NCBI GenBank assembly: GCA_902479205.1
Contig: CABSNX010000102.1
Span: 1 to 7,099, forward strand
Length of the DNA: 7,099 nucleotides
Reading direction: 5' to 3'
Source: an uncultured Collinsella sp.
Lineage (GTDB): Bacteria; Actinomycetota; Coriobacteriia; Coriobacteriales; Coriobacteriaceae
A program made the position numbers and the translations under genes. This document shows, piece after piece, positions 1-6,924 of this stretch. The notes under the pieces are model-generated. The model saw only the letters and a program-made list of their open reading frames with translations. It searched no databases and was not told the origin of the DNA. Numbering within the stretch: the stretch's first letter is position 1; every line of letters begins with the position of its first letter.

Positions 1-4
1 ACAG
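1..4. other. Possible mosaic-end remnant at the left edge
   Basis: The window opens with ACAG, the last four bases of the forward mosaic end (it ends AGAGACAG). The next codons AAG GTG ACC GAC read KVTD as expected of IF-2, whereas the codon at 2-4 reads Gln where homologues usually have Ala (RGA-x-VTD). Four bases alone could match by chance. Confidence 0.45.
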
Positions 5-1297
5 AAGGTGACCGACATCGTCATTCTGATCGTGGCTGCCGACGACGGCGTCATGCCTCAGACCATCGAGTCGATCAACCACGCCAAGGCCGCCGGCGTA
101 CCCATCGTCGTCGCCGTCAACAAGATCGATAAGCCGGGCGCCAACCCCGACCGCGTGCGCCAGGAGCTCACCGAGTACGGCATCATCCCCGAGGAGTGGG
201 GCGGACAGAACATGTTCGTCAACATTTCGGCCAAGCAGAAGATCGGTATTGACGACCTGCTCGAGACCGTGCTGCTCCAGGCCGACGTGCTTGAGCTCAA
301 GGCCAACCCCGACACCTTTGCCTCCGGTAACGTCCTCGAGGCTAAGCTCGACAAGGGCCGCGGCTCGGTTGCCACGGTGCTCGTGACCCGCGGTACCCTG
401 CACGTGGGCGATACGCTGGTCGCCGGCCTTACCTACGGCCGCGTCCGCGCCATGCTCGACCCCAAGGGCAACGCCGTCACCGAGGCCGGTCCCTCCGACG
501 CTGTCGAGATCCTGGGCCTGCAGTCCGTGCCCAACGCCGGCGACGAGTTCCGTGTTTTCGAGGACGAGCGCGAGGCTCGCGCCCTGGCCGATGAGCGTTC
601 GCTCAAGGCTCGTATTGAGGAGCAGAGCCGCGTGAAGCACGTCACGCTCGAGAATCTCTTCGAGACCATCGCCGACGCCGAGGTCAAGGAGCTCAACCTG
701 ATCATCAAGGCCGACGTCCAGGGCTCCATCGAGGCCCTTCAGGACTCGCTCGACAAGATGGATCAGTCCGAGGTCCGCATCAACACGATCCACTCCGCTG
801 TCGGTGCTATCAACGAGACCGACGTCGTCCTGGCCGACGCCTCCAACGCCATCATCATCGGCTTTGGCGTGCGTCCCGACGGCAAGGCCCGCTCCGCCGC
901 CGAGCGCGAGGGCGTCGAGATCCGTTGCTACGACGTTATCTATAAGTGCCTCGAGGAGCTCGACGCTGCCCGCATCGGCATGCTCAAGCCCACCGAGGTC
1001 GAGGTCTCCACGGGTACCGCGACCGTCCTGGACACCTTCAAGGTGCCCAAAGTCGGCATCGCCGCCGGTGTCCGCGTCGAGGAGGGCGAGATCGCCGCGA
1101 CCGATTCCGTGCGCCTGGTGCGTGACGGCATTGTGGTCTTCAACGGCAAGATCGCCTCGATGCGCCACTACAAGGACGAGGCCAAGAGCCTCAAGAGTGG
1201 TTCCGAGGGCGGCATTGGCCTGGAGAACTTCCAGGACATCAAGCCCGGCGACCAGATCGAGGGTTACCGCATCGACCAGGTTGCCCGTACCGAGTAG
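2..1297 (+). CDS. infB: Translation initiation factor IF-2, C-terminal part (5' partial)
   Basis: IF-2 is the GTPase that brings initiator fMet-tRNA to the 30S subunit and promotes 50S joining. The fragment has no start codon: GTG at 8 is the internal Val of the conserved VTDIV stretch that follows the G3 motif (G1-G3 lie upstream, outside the window). Numbering from the codon at base 2, I see VAADDGVMPQT (11-21), the G4 motif NKID (40-43, bases 119-130) and the G5 SAK (76-78). Next come the beta-barrel domain II (about 108-185), the IF-2 domain 3 (LIIKADVQGS, about 233-242) and the C2 tRNA-binding domain (about 340-431). The gene ends at TAG 1295-1297, 11 bases before rbfA. Codon use is strongly C-ending, as expected of a highly expressed gene. 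The C2 domain lacks two cysteines found in many homologues (see findings). The first codon (CAG, bases 2-4) is suspect and may be adapter. Identity is near certain. Confidence 0.98.
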   Translation, partial: QKVTDIVILIVAADDGVMPQTIESINHAKAAGVPIVVAVNKIDKPGANPDRVRQELTEYGIIPEEWGGQNMFVNISAKQKIGIDDLLETVLLQADVLELKANPDTFASGNVLEAKLDKGRGSVATVLVTRGTLHVGDTLVAGLTYGRVRAMLDPKGNAVTEAGPSDAVEILGLQSVPNAGDEFRVFEDEREARALADERSLKARIEEQSRVKHVTLENLFETIADAEVKELNLIIKADVQGSIEALQDSLDKMDQSEVRINTIHSAVGAINETDVVLADASNAIIIGFGVRPDGKARSAAEREGVEIRCYDVIYKCLEELDAARIGMLKPTEVEVSTGTATVLDTFKVPKVGIAAGVRVEEGEIAATDSVRLVRDGIVVFNGKIASMRHYKDEAKSLKSGSEGGIGLENFQDIKPGDQIEGYRIDQVARTE

Positions 1298-1308
1298 GGG
1301 GTAGCGCT

Positions 1309-1719
1309 ATGAAGCAAACGCAGGCAACCCGCCGTTTGGGCGAGCAGCTTCGCGAGAAGCTTGGTTATATCCTGCTCTTTGAGGTTTCCGATCCGCGTCT
1401 CGACCTGGTCACCCTGACTGCGGTCGAGGTCGCGGTGGACCGTTCGTTCGCGCGCGTGTACGTGTCGTGCGATGCGAGCCGCTACGATGAGGTCATGGAG
1501 GCGCTTGCCAGCGCCAAGGGCCGTATTCGCAGCCTGTTGGCTCGCTCGCTCGATTGGCGCGTTACGCCCGAGCTCGATTTTCGCATCGATCGCTCGACCG
1601 ATGAGGCCGAGCGCATCACGCGTGCGCTGGAAAACGTTCCGGCCACGCTTGCGATCGAAAAGGACGAGGACGGCTACCCGATAGCGGATGCCGCCCAGGA
1701 GGCAGCTTTAGATGACTAA
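1309..1719 (+). CDS. rbfA: 30S ribosome-binding factor RbfA
   Basis: RbfA is a small KH-fold protein that binds the immature 30S subunit near the 5' end helix of 16S rRNA and helps its late maturation and cold adaptation. The 136-residue product has the usual family length. It shows the family hallmarks in order: an N-terminal helix with R8-R9, DPRLDLVTLTAVEV (28-41), the strand FARVYVS (47-53), the KH-type helix kink AKG (69-71) and RVTPELDFRID (84-94). An acidic tail follows (KDEDGY, then ending LDD). The ATG start is supported by AGGGGG at 1296-1301, seven bases upstream, which overlaps the infB stop codon, so the two genes are tightly linked in one transcript. The last 8 bases overlap the next gene, and the DHH gene's ribosome-binding site lies inside rbfA. 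This infB-rbfA order is widespread in bacteria. Confidence 0.96.
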   Translation: MKQTQATRRLGEQLREKLGYILLFEVSDPRLDLVTLTAVEVAVDRSFARVYVSCDASRYDEVMEALASAKGRIRSLLARSLDWRVTPELDFRIDRSTDEAERITRALENVPATLAIEKDEDGYPIADAAQEAALDD

Positions 1720-2755
1720 TTCCGCCGATCTCGCCTCGTGCGAGTCTGCAGATATTAAACGACGCATCCTCGAGCTTATCGAGGATGCGTCCTCCATTGC
1801 GATCTCGGGTCACACCTCTCCCGACGGCGATGCCCTGGGCTCCGTGTTGGGTCTGGGCTTATCGCTTATGAAGGTGTTTCCCGACAAGGACATCGCCCTG
1901 CTGCTGGCAGACGACGATCCCGTTCCGCGCATCTACCGTTTTATGGAGGGCGCCGATCTGCTGGTGCCGGCATCTGCCTACACCGGCAACCCGGACCTGT
2001 TCATCTCGGTGGACGTGCCGGTCGTCGAGCGCCTCAATAATTCCGCCGAGGTACTCCGTCGTTCGGCCCATGTGGCATGCTTTGACCATCACCCGGCGCG
2101 TGAGGAGTTTGCCGATGTCAGCCTTAGGTGTGTCAATGCCGCTGCTTGCGCCATGATTATCGACCGCTTTTTGGCCGATTGCGGCATTACCGCAAGCGAT
2201 AGCATCGCCACCTGCCTGCTGTGCGGCCTGGTCACCGATACCGGTCGTTTTCAGTATCAGAATGCCGATGCCGCAGCCTTTCATGCCGCCTCGCGTCTGG
2301 TGGCGCACGGTGCCGATCCGGCGCGCGTCGCGCTCGAGGTCTATCAGAGCATGCGTGTCGAGTTCTTGCACCTCAAGTCCATCGTCATGGGTCGCATCAA
2401 GACGGTCGCGCACGGGCGCGTGGCGTATAGCTACGCCTACGAGAGCGACCTTAAGGACTGCGGCGTCACCTCGGACGAGTGCGACGGCCTGGTCGATGTG
2501 GTGCGCGCGGTGATGGGCGTCGAGGTCTGCCTGTTCCTTAAGGGCATCGAGGGCGATACCAAGGTGCGCGGCAACCTGCGCTCCAAGGGCGAACTTGATG
2601 TTTCCGAGATTGCGGCCAACTTTGGCGGAGGTGGGCACCACGCTGCCGCCGGCTTTACCAACGCCGGAACGATTTCCGAGACGCTCACCGCGGCACTTCC
2701 CATGCTGGCCGAGCTGGTAGGGGAGGATCCCGCTTCGGTGACCGTCGAGCTCTAA
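1712..2755 (+). CDS. nrnA: DHH/DHHA1 phosphoesterase, NrnA-like (nano-RNase / pAp phosphatase)
   Basis: The product is a 347-residue cytoplasmic DHH-subfamily phosphoesterase. Characterised relatives directly after rbfA in actinobacteria (the Rv2837c type) and Bacillus NrnA degrade 2-5 nt RNAs, linear dinucleotides from cyclic-di-nucleotide turnover, and 3'-phosphoadenosine 5'-phosphate, using two Mn ions. Metal-binding motifs are all visible: HTSPDGDA (34-41), Asp101 in SVDVP, DHH (125-127) and VTDTGRF (174-180, Asp176). The C-terminal DHHA1 substrate-binding loop is GGGGHHAAAG (305-314). Nothing suggests inactivation. The ATG at 1712 is set by a strong AGGAGG at 1697-1702, nine bases upstream inside rbfA, and the genes overlap by 8 bases, implying translational coupling. 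A perfect 13-bp inverted repeat sits in codons 17-27. Family assignment is secure. The exact substrate (oligoRNA, pAp or cyclic dinucleotide product) is inferred from family and neighbourhood. Confidence 0.95.
   Translation: MTNSADLASCESADIKRRILELIEDASSIAISGHTSPDGDALGSVLGLGLSLMKVFPDKDIALLLADDDPVPRIYRFMEGADLLVPASAYTGNPDLFISVDVPVVERLNNSAEVLRRSAHVACFDHHPAREEFADVSLRCVNAAACAMIIDRFLADCGITASDSIATCLLCGLVTDTGRFQYQNADAAAFHAASRLVAHGADPARVALEVYQSMRVEFLHLKSIVMGRIKTVAHGRVAYSYAYESDLKDCGVTSDECDGLVDVVRAVMGVEVCLFLKGIEGDTKVRGNLRSKGELDVSEIAANFGGGGHHAAAGFTNAGTISETLTAALPMLAELVGEDPASVTVEL
1761..1791. repeat. Perfect 13-bp inverted repeat (hairpin) inside the DHH gene
   Basis: GACGCATCCTCGA at 1761-1773 is exactly complementary to TCGAGGATGCGTC at 1779-1791, separated by the 5-base loop GCTTA. 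It encodes residues 17-27 of the DHH protein, beginning 49 bases after the first base of its start codon. The flanking bases 1760 and 1792 (C and C) do not pair. No U-tract follows, so it is not an intrinsic terminator. In mRNA it would form a stable GC-rich stem. Function is unknown. Confidence 0.8.
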
Positions 2756-2770
2756 CTTTTTGGATGGTAC

Positions 2771-3703
2771 ATGGCTCGTCGTACACCTTCTCAACTTAAT
2801 GTGCTGCTCGCCGTCGATAAGCCGGTGGGCTGCACGTCCCACGACGTGGTTTCGCAATGCCGACGCGCCCTCCATGAGCGGCGCGTCGGTCATGCCGGAA
2901 CGCTCGACCCCATGGCATCGGGTGTCATGGTGGTGGGCGTGGGCCAGGCAACGCGTCTGCTGGGCATGCTCACGCTCGATACCAAAAGCTACGTCGCCGA
3001 CATTTCGTTTGGCGTCGAGACCAATACCGATGATGCGGAGGGCGAGGCCGTCCGCACAGTGCCCATTGCCGCTGACCTGCGCGATCCGTCCTATGCCCGC
3101 GAGCGCCTGTGCGCCATGCTGGGGCCGCAGATGCAGGTACCGCCGGCGTTTTCGGCCATTTCGGTCAACGGCGTGCGCGCCTATAAGGCTGCGCGCGAAG
3201 GCAACGCCGTTGAGTTGCCCCCGCGTCCGGTCGAGGTGTACTCCGCTGACCTGATTGCCGTGAGCGGCGAGGGCGAAGCGTGCGTTTGGACCGTGGCGTT
3301 TTCGGTGAGCAAGGGCACCTATATCCGTGCGCTCGCTCGCGATTTGGGCCGCGACTGCGACAACGCGGCACATATTTCCGCGCTGCGCCGTACGGCCTCC
3401 GGTGTTGTTTCCATCGGTGCCTGCCATGCGGTCGAGGAACTTTCTGCCGAATCCGCTGCCGGCTTTGCCCTGGATCCCATTGCGGCACTGGGCGCCACGC
3501 GCGTCGACTTGCCGGGTGACCTTGCCGACGATCTGCTGTGCGGGCGTCGTATTCCTATTGAGCGCGCGCTTGTGGGCTTCGATGCGTCGAAGGCGCCGTT
3601 TGCGCTGGTGCTCGATGGCGGGCTCAAGGCGCTCGCTCGTATCGAGGGCGGTCGCTTTGTAATGGAGCACGTCTTTCCGCAGGCGATCGGCGGTGTTCGA
3701 TGA
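2771..3703 (+). CDS. truB: tRNA pseudouridine(55) synthase TruB
   Basis: TruB isomerises U55 to pseudouridine in the T-loop of tRNAs and also acts as a tRNA-folding chaperone. The 310-residue protein has the usual family length (E. coli TruB has 314). It shows the N-terminal DKPVGCTSHDVV (16-27), the catalytic-loop motif GHAGTLDPMASG (40-51) with nucleophile Asp46, and QVPPAFSAISVNGVRAY (122-138) ending in the conserved Tyr-Lys. SKGTYIRALARDLG (180-193) and LRRTASG (205-211) follow. The C-terminal part (about 235-310) fits the small PUA-like tail. The ATG at 2771 has only a weak upstream site (GGA at 2762-2764) and follows the DHH stop by 15 bases, the second largest gap in the cluster after that before rpoD. 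An out-of-frame ATG at 2764 is not used. The 3' end overlaps ribF by 4 bases. Confidence 0.97.
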   Translation: MARRTPSQLNVLLAVDKPVGCTSHDVVSQCRRALHERRVGHAGTLDPMASGVMVVGVGQATRLLGMLTLDTKSYVADISFGVETNTDDAEGEAVRTVPIAADLRDPSYARERLCAMLGPQMQVPPAFSAISVNGVRAYKAAREGNAVELPPRPVEVYSADLIAVSGEGEACVWTVAFSVSKGTYIRALARDLGRDCDNAAHISALRRTASGVVSIGACHAVEELSAESAAGFALDPIAALGATRVDLPGDLADDLLCGRRIPIERALVGFDASKAPFALVLDGGLKALARIEGGRFVMEHVFPQAIGGVR

Positions 3704-4707
3704 TGCTGGACTCCCACGAGCTCGCGCGTATTTTTTTCGCGGGCGAGTCGGATGAGGCCCGCATCGTCGCCGCCGATGCATTTGATGATTGCGCGTGCAT
3801 GGGCGCCGCGTCGATCGCCATCGGTGTGTTCGACGGCGTACATCGGGGGCATCACGAACTGATCGACGCGGTCGTTCGCGATGCGCGTGACCACGGCTGC
3901 AAGGCGGTCGTGGTTACTTTCGATCCCGACCCGGATGTGGTGGTGAGCCCCTCGCCCGCTCAAAAACTTATGACGACGGCCGACCGTCTTCATGCCCTGG
4001 CTCTCACCGGGGTCGATGCGGTCGTGGCCGTTCCCTTCACGCCTGCGGTGGCGGCTCTCGACCATGCGGGCTTTCTTAAGCTGCTGTCGCGCGTCGTCGA
4101 TATCCGCTCGATTCGCGTGGGTAGCGACTTTAGGTTGGGTCGCGGCGGCGCCTCGGGCGTTGCCGAGATGCAGGCATGGGGTACCGAGCGCGGCGTTGAC
4201 GTCTATGGCCACGAGCTGCTGTGCGTCGATGGACAGACAATCTGCGCCACCCGTATTCGCCAGGAGCTGCGCCGGGGTCATGTTGAGCTTGCCGCCGAGC
4301 TGCTCGGTCGCCCGTACATGCTGCGAGGTATTGTTGCCGGCGGTCGTCACCAGGGCTCCGACATGGGTTTCCCCACGGCAAACATCCAGGTGCCCGAGGG
4401 CATCCAGGTTCCTGCCGATGGCGTCTACGAGGGCCTGGTGCTGGTCGATGATACCGTGTGGCCTGCCGCCGTCAATGTGGGCCTGCCGCCGACGTATGCC
4501 GATGATGCCGCCTCGGCGCATCTCGAGGCCAACTTGATCGGGTATGCGGGCGACCTGTACGGCACCTCGGTTTCGCTGGCGTTTACGCGCTGGCTGCGCC
4601 CGTCGCGCATGTTCGATTCGCTGGACGAGCTTATCGCGACCGTTGAGGGTAATATTGACGATATTCGCCATAACTTGGGTGAGCAGGGGGTGAGCATCCG
4701 TGATTAG
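3700..4707 (+). CDS. ribF: Bifunctional riboflavin kinase / FMN adenylyltransferase
   Basis: This enzyme makes FMN from riboflavin and ATP (kinase), then FAD from FMN and ATP (adenylyltransferase). The 335-residue product carries both modules. The N-terminal nucleotidyltransferase has FDGVHRGH (44-51), FDPDPD (74-79), the flavin-site segment GSDFRLGRGG (141-150) and TRIRQ (184-188). The C-terminal kinase has GFPTAN (223-228), PADGVYEG (238-245), VNVGLPPTY (258-266), Glu276 in the position of the kinase catalytic base, GDLYG (284-288) and the C-terminal helical segment MFDSLDELIATV (304-315). Both activities therefore look intact. The start is ATG at 3700, overlapping the truB stop as ATGA. 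A second ATG follows immediately (3703), and the sequence does not decide between them. No good ribosome-binding site is seen, so translation probably depends on re-initiation after truB. The last 8 bases overlap dnaG. Confidence 0.97.
   Translation: MMLDSHELARIFFAGESDEARIVAADAFDDCACMGAASIAIGVFDGVHRGHHELIDAVVRDARDHGCKAVVVTFDPDPDVVVSPSPAQKLMTTADRLHALALTGVDAVVAVPFTPAVAALDHAGFLKLLSRVVDIRSIRVGSDFRLGRGGASGVAEMQAWGTERGVDVYGHELLCVDGQTICATRIRQELRRGHVELAAELLGRPYMLRGIVAGGRHQGSDMGFPTANIQVPEGIQVPADGVYEGLVLVDDTVWPAAVNVGLPPTYADDAASAHLEANLIGYAGDLYGTSVSLAFTRWLRPSRMFDSLDELIATVEGNIDDIRHNLGEQGVSIRD
4685..4690 (+). promoter_or_regulatory. Ribosome-binding site fixing the GTG start of dnaG
   Basis: AGGGGG at 4685-4690, inside the end of ribF, lies nine bases before the GTG at 4700. 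No other in-frame start near here is as well placed, and translation from 4700 gives the canonical primase N-terminus (about 35 residues before the zinc-binding CPFH). This supports the non-ATG start and the 8-base overlap. Confidence 0.7.
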
Positions 4708-6814
4708 CGATGAGGAAAAAGACCAGGTACGCGCTGCGTCCGATCTGGTTGCCATCGTGCAGGAAACGGTTGAGCTCAAGCCTCGCGGCCATGAGTTTTG
4801 GGGTTGCTGCCCCTTCCATGGCGAAAAGACCCCGTCGTTTCACATTATCCCCGCCACGCAGGTGTGGCACTGCTTTGGCTGTGGCGAGGGTGGCGACGTC
4901 TTCACCTACATCATGAAGCGCGAGAACCTGAGCTTTCCCGAGTCGATTCGCTACCTGGCCGACCGTGCCGGCATTGAGCTGCACGATACCGGCTCCCATC
5001 GTGAGCGCGGCACCAAGCGCGCCCGCATCTATGACCTGTGTGCCGAGACCGCCCAGTTCTATCACACCATGCTTATGCGTGGTAAGGACAGCCGTCCGCG
5101 CGAGTATTTCGCCAGCCGAGGTATGGGTGGCGATGTCTGCCGCCGCTACTGCCTGGGATTTGCGCCGGGCCGCAACACGCTGGTGTCGCATCTGTCGCAG
5201 GCGGGTTTTACCCCGCAGGAGATGATTGACGCCAACGTGGCCATGAGCCGTGGGCGCGGGCAGCTTGCCGACCGTTTTTACGACCGCGTGATGTTTCCCA
5301 TCTTTGACGAGCAGGGTCATAACATCGCCTTTGGCGGGCGCATTATGGGCGACGGACAGCCTAAGTACCTCAATACCGCCGAGACGAGCGTGTTCCATAA
5401 AAAACGAAACCTCTATGGCTTTAACTGGGCCAAGGAGTTTATCGTCGCGCAGGATACCGCCATCGTGGTGGAGGGATATACCGATTGCATCGCCTGCTGG
5501 GAGGCGGGGATTAAAAACGTCGTCGCCACGCTGGGTACGGCGCTGACGGAACATCATGTAAAGACGCTCACCCGTTTTGCCAAGCGCATTGTATATATGT
5601 TCGATGGCGACGCCGCCGGTCAAAAGGCCGCGCGCCGCGCGATTCAGTTTATCGAGCAGGATTCGATGGACCTGCGCTGCGTGGTGCTTCCCGACGGCAA
5701 CGACCCCATGGAGTTCATCACGGCGCACGGCGGCGAAGCACTGCAGGCGCGTATCGACGCCGCCGAGCCCCTCATGGACTTTGTGTACCGCTCACTGCAG
5801 GAGTCGAGTGACATTACCACGCCGGGCGGTCGTGCCAAGGCGCTCGAGGATGCGCTGACGCTCATCTATCCGCTGCGCGATAGCTACATGATCGATACGT
5901 ACTTTATCCAGATTGCGGACCTTTTGGGTTTGGATCTGGAGACGGTGCGTTCGAGCTCGGGCCGTGTGTTTCGCGATGTTGCCAAGCGTGAGGACGCCGA
6001 GCGTCGCCGTGAGCAGAACTACGAGCGCCAGCGGGCGCAGACCGAGCGCGCAGGCAGCGCAGGCGGCCGGGCGTCTGGTTCGCAGGGGGCGTCTCGCGGT
6101 GCCTGGGCGTCGGGTGCGACGCCGTCGGTGTCCATACCGGTCGAGGAAGAGCCGTACGACTATGTGCCGCTCGAGGCCTATGGGGCCGCGCCGGTCGAGG
6201 TCGTCGACGATATGCCTCCGATCGATGTGCCGGTTGGCATGGATGGCGCGGCGCCGGTTGCCGGTGCAACGGACGCGTCTGCGGCACCGACGATGCCGAT
6301 CGTGCTGACCGACCTGGAGCGAAAGTCTTTGGCGGGGGAGCGTGAGCTGCTGACGATGCTCACGAGCTACCCCGACCTGTTCCGCACGTATGCCGACCGC
6401 ATCTGCTCTATCGAGTGGGTGGACCCGCGCCACGAGTCCATCGCGTGGGCCGTGCTCGCGACGCCTCCGGGCACCGACCCCACGGCGTGCATGGATGCGG
6501 CGCGCGCGGTGTGTCCCGAGGCAGCGTCGCTTGTCAGCGCCGGGCGCATTTCGTCGACGAGCAAACACCCCACCGAGACGAACATCGTGTTTATGCTTGA
6601 TACCCTTGAGCTCTACACCATCAAGCGCCGCATGCGCGCCGCACAGGCCAAGCTTCGCCAGGACCGGTCGCTCGACGATGAGGCGCGTCGTGTGCTGACG
6701 ATGCAGGCGATGCAAGATTCTCAGCGCCAGCGCGAGCTCCAAAAGTCGATTGGTGGCGTGGCCGATCCGTTCCGTTTGATCGGTTTGGAGACTGCGGGCG
6801 CCGACCAGGCCTAG
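4700..6814 (+). CDS. dnaG: DNA primase DnaG
   Basis: Primase synthesises the RNA primers for leading- and lagging-strand replication at the fork, bound to DnaB helicase. The 704-residue product shows all three domains. The zinc-binding domain has CPFHGEKTPSF (37-47) and HCFGCG (57-62), with ligands Cys37, His40, Cys58 and Cys61. The catalytic core has DRFYDRVMFPI (191-201), PKYLN (221-225) and the Toprim motifs VEGYTD (257-262, Glu258), FDGDAAG (301-307, Asp302/Asp304) and a following NDP (334-336). The C-terminal helicase-binding domain occupies about 536-704. Between core and C-domain lies a linker (about 430-535) that is first Arg/Glu/Gln-rich, then Gly/Ala/Ser-rich, then acidic and Pro/Val-rich. 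It makes the protein about 120 residues longer than E. coli DnaG (581). A GTG start is supported by AGGGGG upstream. Overlap with ribF implies coupling. Confidence 0.97.
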   Translation: MISDEEKDQVRAASDLVAIVQETVELKPRGHEFWGCCPFHGEKTPSFHIIPATQVWHCFGCGEGGDVFTYIMKRENLSFPESIRYLADRAGIELHDTGSHRERGTKRARIYDLCAETAQFYHTMLMRGKDSRPREYFASRGMGGDVCRRYCLGFAPGRNTLVSHLSQAGFTPQEMIDANVAMSRGRGQLADRFYDRVMFPIFDEQGHNIAFGGRIMGDGQPKYLNTAETSVFHKKRNLYGFNWAKEFIVAQDTAIVVEGYTDCIACWEAGIKNVVATLGTALTEHHVKTLTRFAKRIVYMFDGDAAGQKAARRAIQFIEQDSMDLRCVVLPDGNDPMEFITAHGGEALQARIDAAEPLMDFVYRSLQESSDITTPGGRAKALEDALTLIYPLRDSYMIDTYFIQIADLLGLDLETVRSSSGRVFRDVAKREDAERRREQNYERQRAQTERAGSAGGRASGSQGASRGAWASGATPSVSIPVEEEPYDYVPLEAYGAAPVEVVDDMPPIDVPVGMDGAAPVAGATDASAAPTMPIVLTDLERKSLAGERELLTMLTSYPDLFRTYADRICSIEWVDPRHESIAWAVLATPPGTDPTACMDAARAVCPEAASLVSAGRISSTSKHPTETNIVFMLDTLELYTIKRRMRAAQAKLRQDRSLDDEARRVLTMQAMQDSQRQRELQKSIGGVADPFRLIGLETAGADQA

Positions 6815-6924
6815 ATGTTGTGGTCAACCAGCGTATTTGCGCCTATATCCAGTCTGAATTTTGGGTATAGACGTCAATGTGTGTGCTAAAGTAATGAGTC
6901 CTGTGGACTATGAAGGGAGAATCT
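6815..6924 (+). promoter_or_regulatory. dnaG-rpoD intergenic region with candidate rpoD promoter
   Basis: This is the only sizeable gap in the cluster and is visibly more AT-rich than the genes. The best promoter candidate is an extended -10, TGC-TAAAGT (6884-6892), with a poor -35 (TTGGGT, 6861-6866) at a long 20-base spacing. The extended -10 could compensate. A transcript would begin near 6899, within a small hairpin AGTCC-TGT-GGACT (6897-6909). No stem plus U-run terminator is seen after dnaG, so read-through into rpoD is also likely. The promoter is inferred from motif inspection only. Confidence 0.4.
6914..6919 (+). promoter_or_regulatory. Ribosome-binding site for the GTG start of rpoD
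   Basis: AGGGAG at 6914-6919 lies five bases before GTG 6925 and favours that start. An in-frame ATG at 6910 would add five residues (MKGES) but has no good site upstream and would place this purine run inside the gene. Confidence 0.55.

Noticed and set aside
8..10. GTG at base 8 as a true start of a shortened IF-2 (429 residues)
   Set aside because: The frame is open to the left edge, and VTDIV is an internal conserved stretch of the G domain. A protein starting here would lack G1-G3.
2753..2770. T-run (2757-2761) after the DHH stop codon as an intrinsic terminator
   Set aside because: No adequate GC stem precedes it (only CGGT-G-ACCG with an impossibly small loop), and truB follows at once in the same direction.
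1859..3781. 640-codon open frame on the minus strand opposite the DHH gene, truB and the ribF start
   Set aside because: It is antisense to well-supported conserved genes and is an expected effect of GC-rich codon bias. The translation is Arg/His/Gly-rich low complexity with no recognisable motif.
3319..4779. 486-codon minus-strand open frame opposite truB, ribF and the start of dnaG
   Set aside because: It crosses gene boundaries of real genes on the other strand and has no family motif. I treat it as a mirror-frame shadow.
4631..5728. 365-codon minus-strand open frame opposite dnaG
   Set aside because: It lies opposite the zinc-binding and catalytic domains of primase, which are clearly coding on the plus strand, and its translation shows no recognisable domain.
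5792..6742. 316-codon Arg/His-rich minus-strand open frame opposite the dnaG linker and C-domain
   Set aside because: Its composition is typical of an antisense reading of GC-rich sequence, and the plus-strand frame continues uninterrupted to a proper stop.
6821..6830. TGGTCAACCA palindrome after dnaG as a terminator
   Set aside because: It leaves only a 2-base loop, has a short stem, and no T-run follows.
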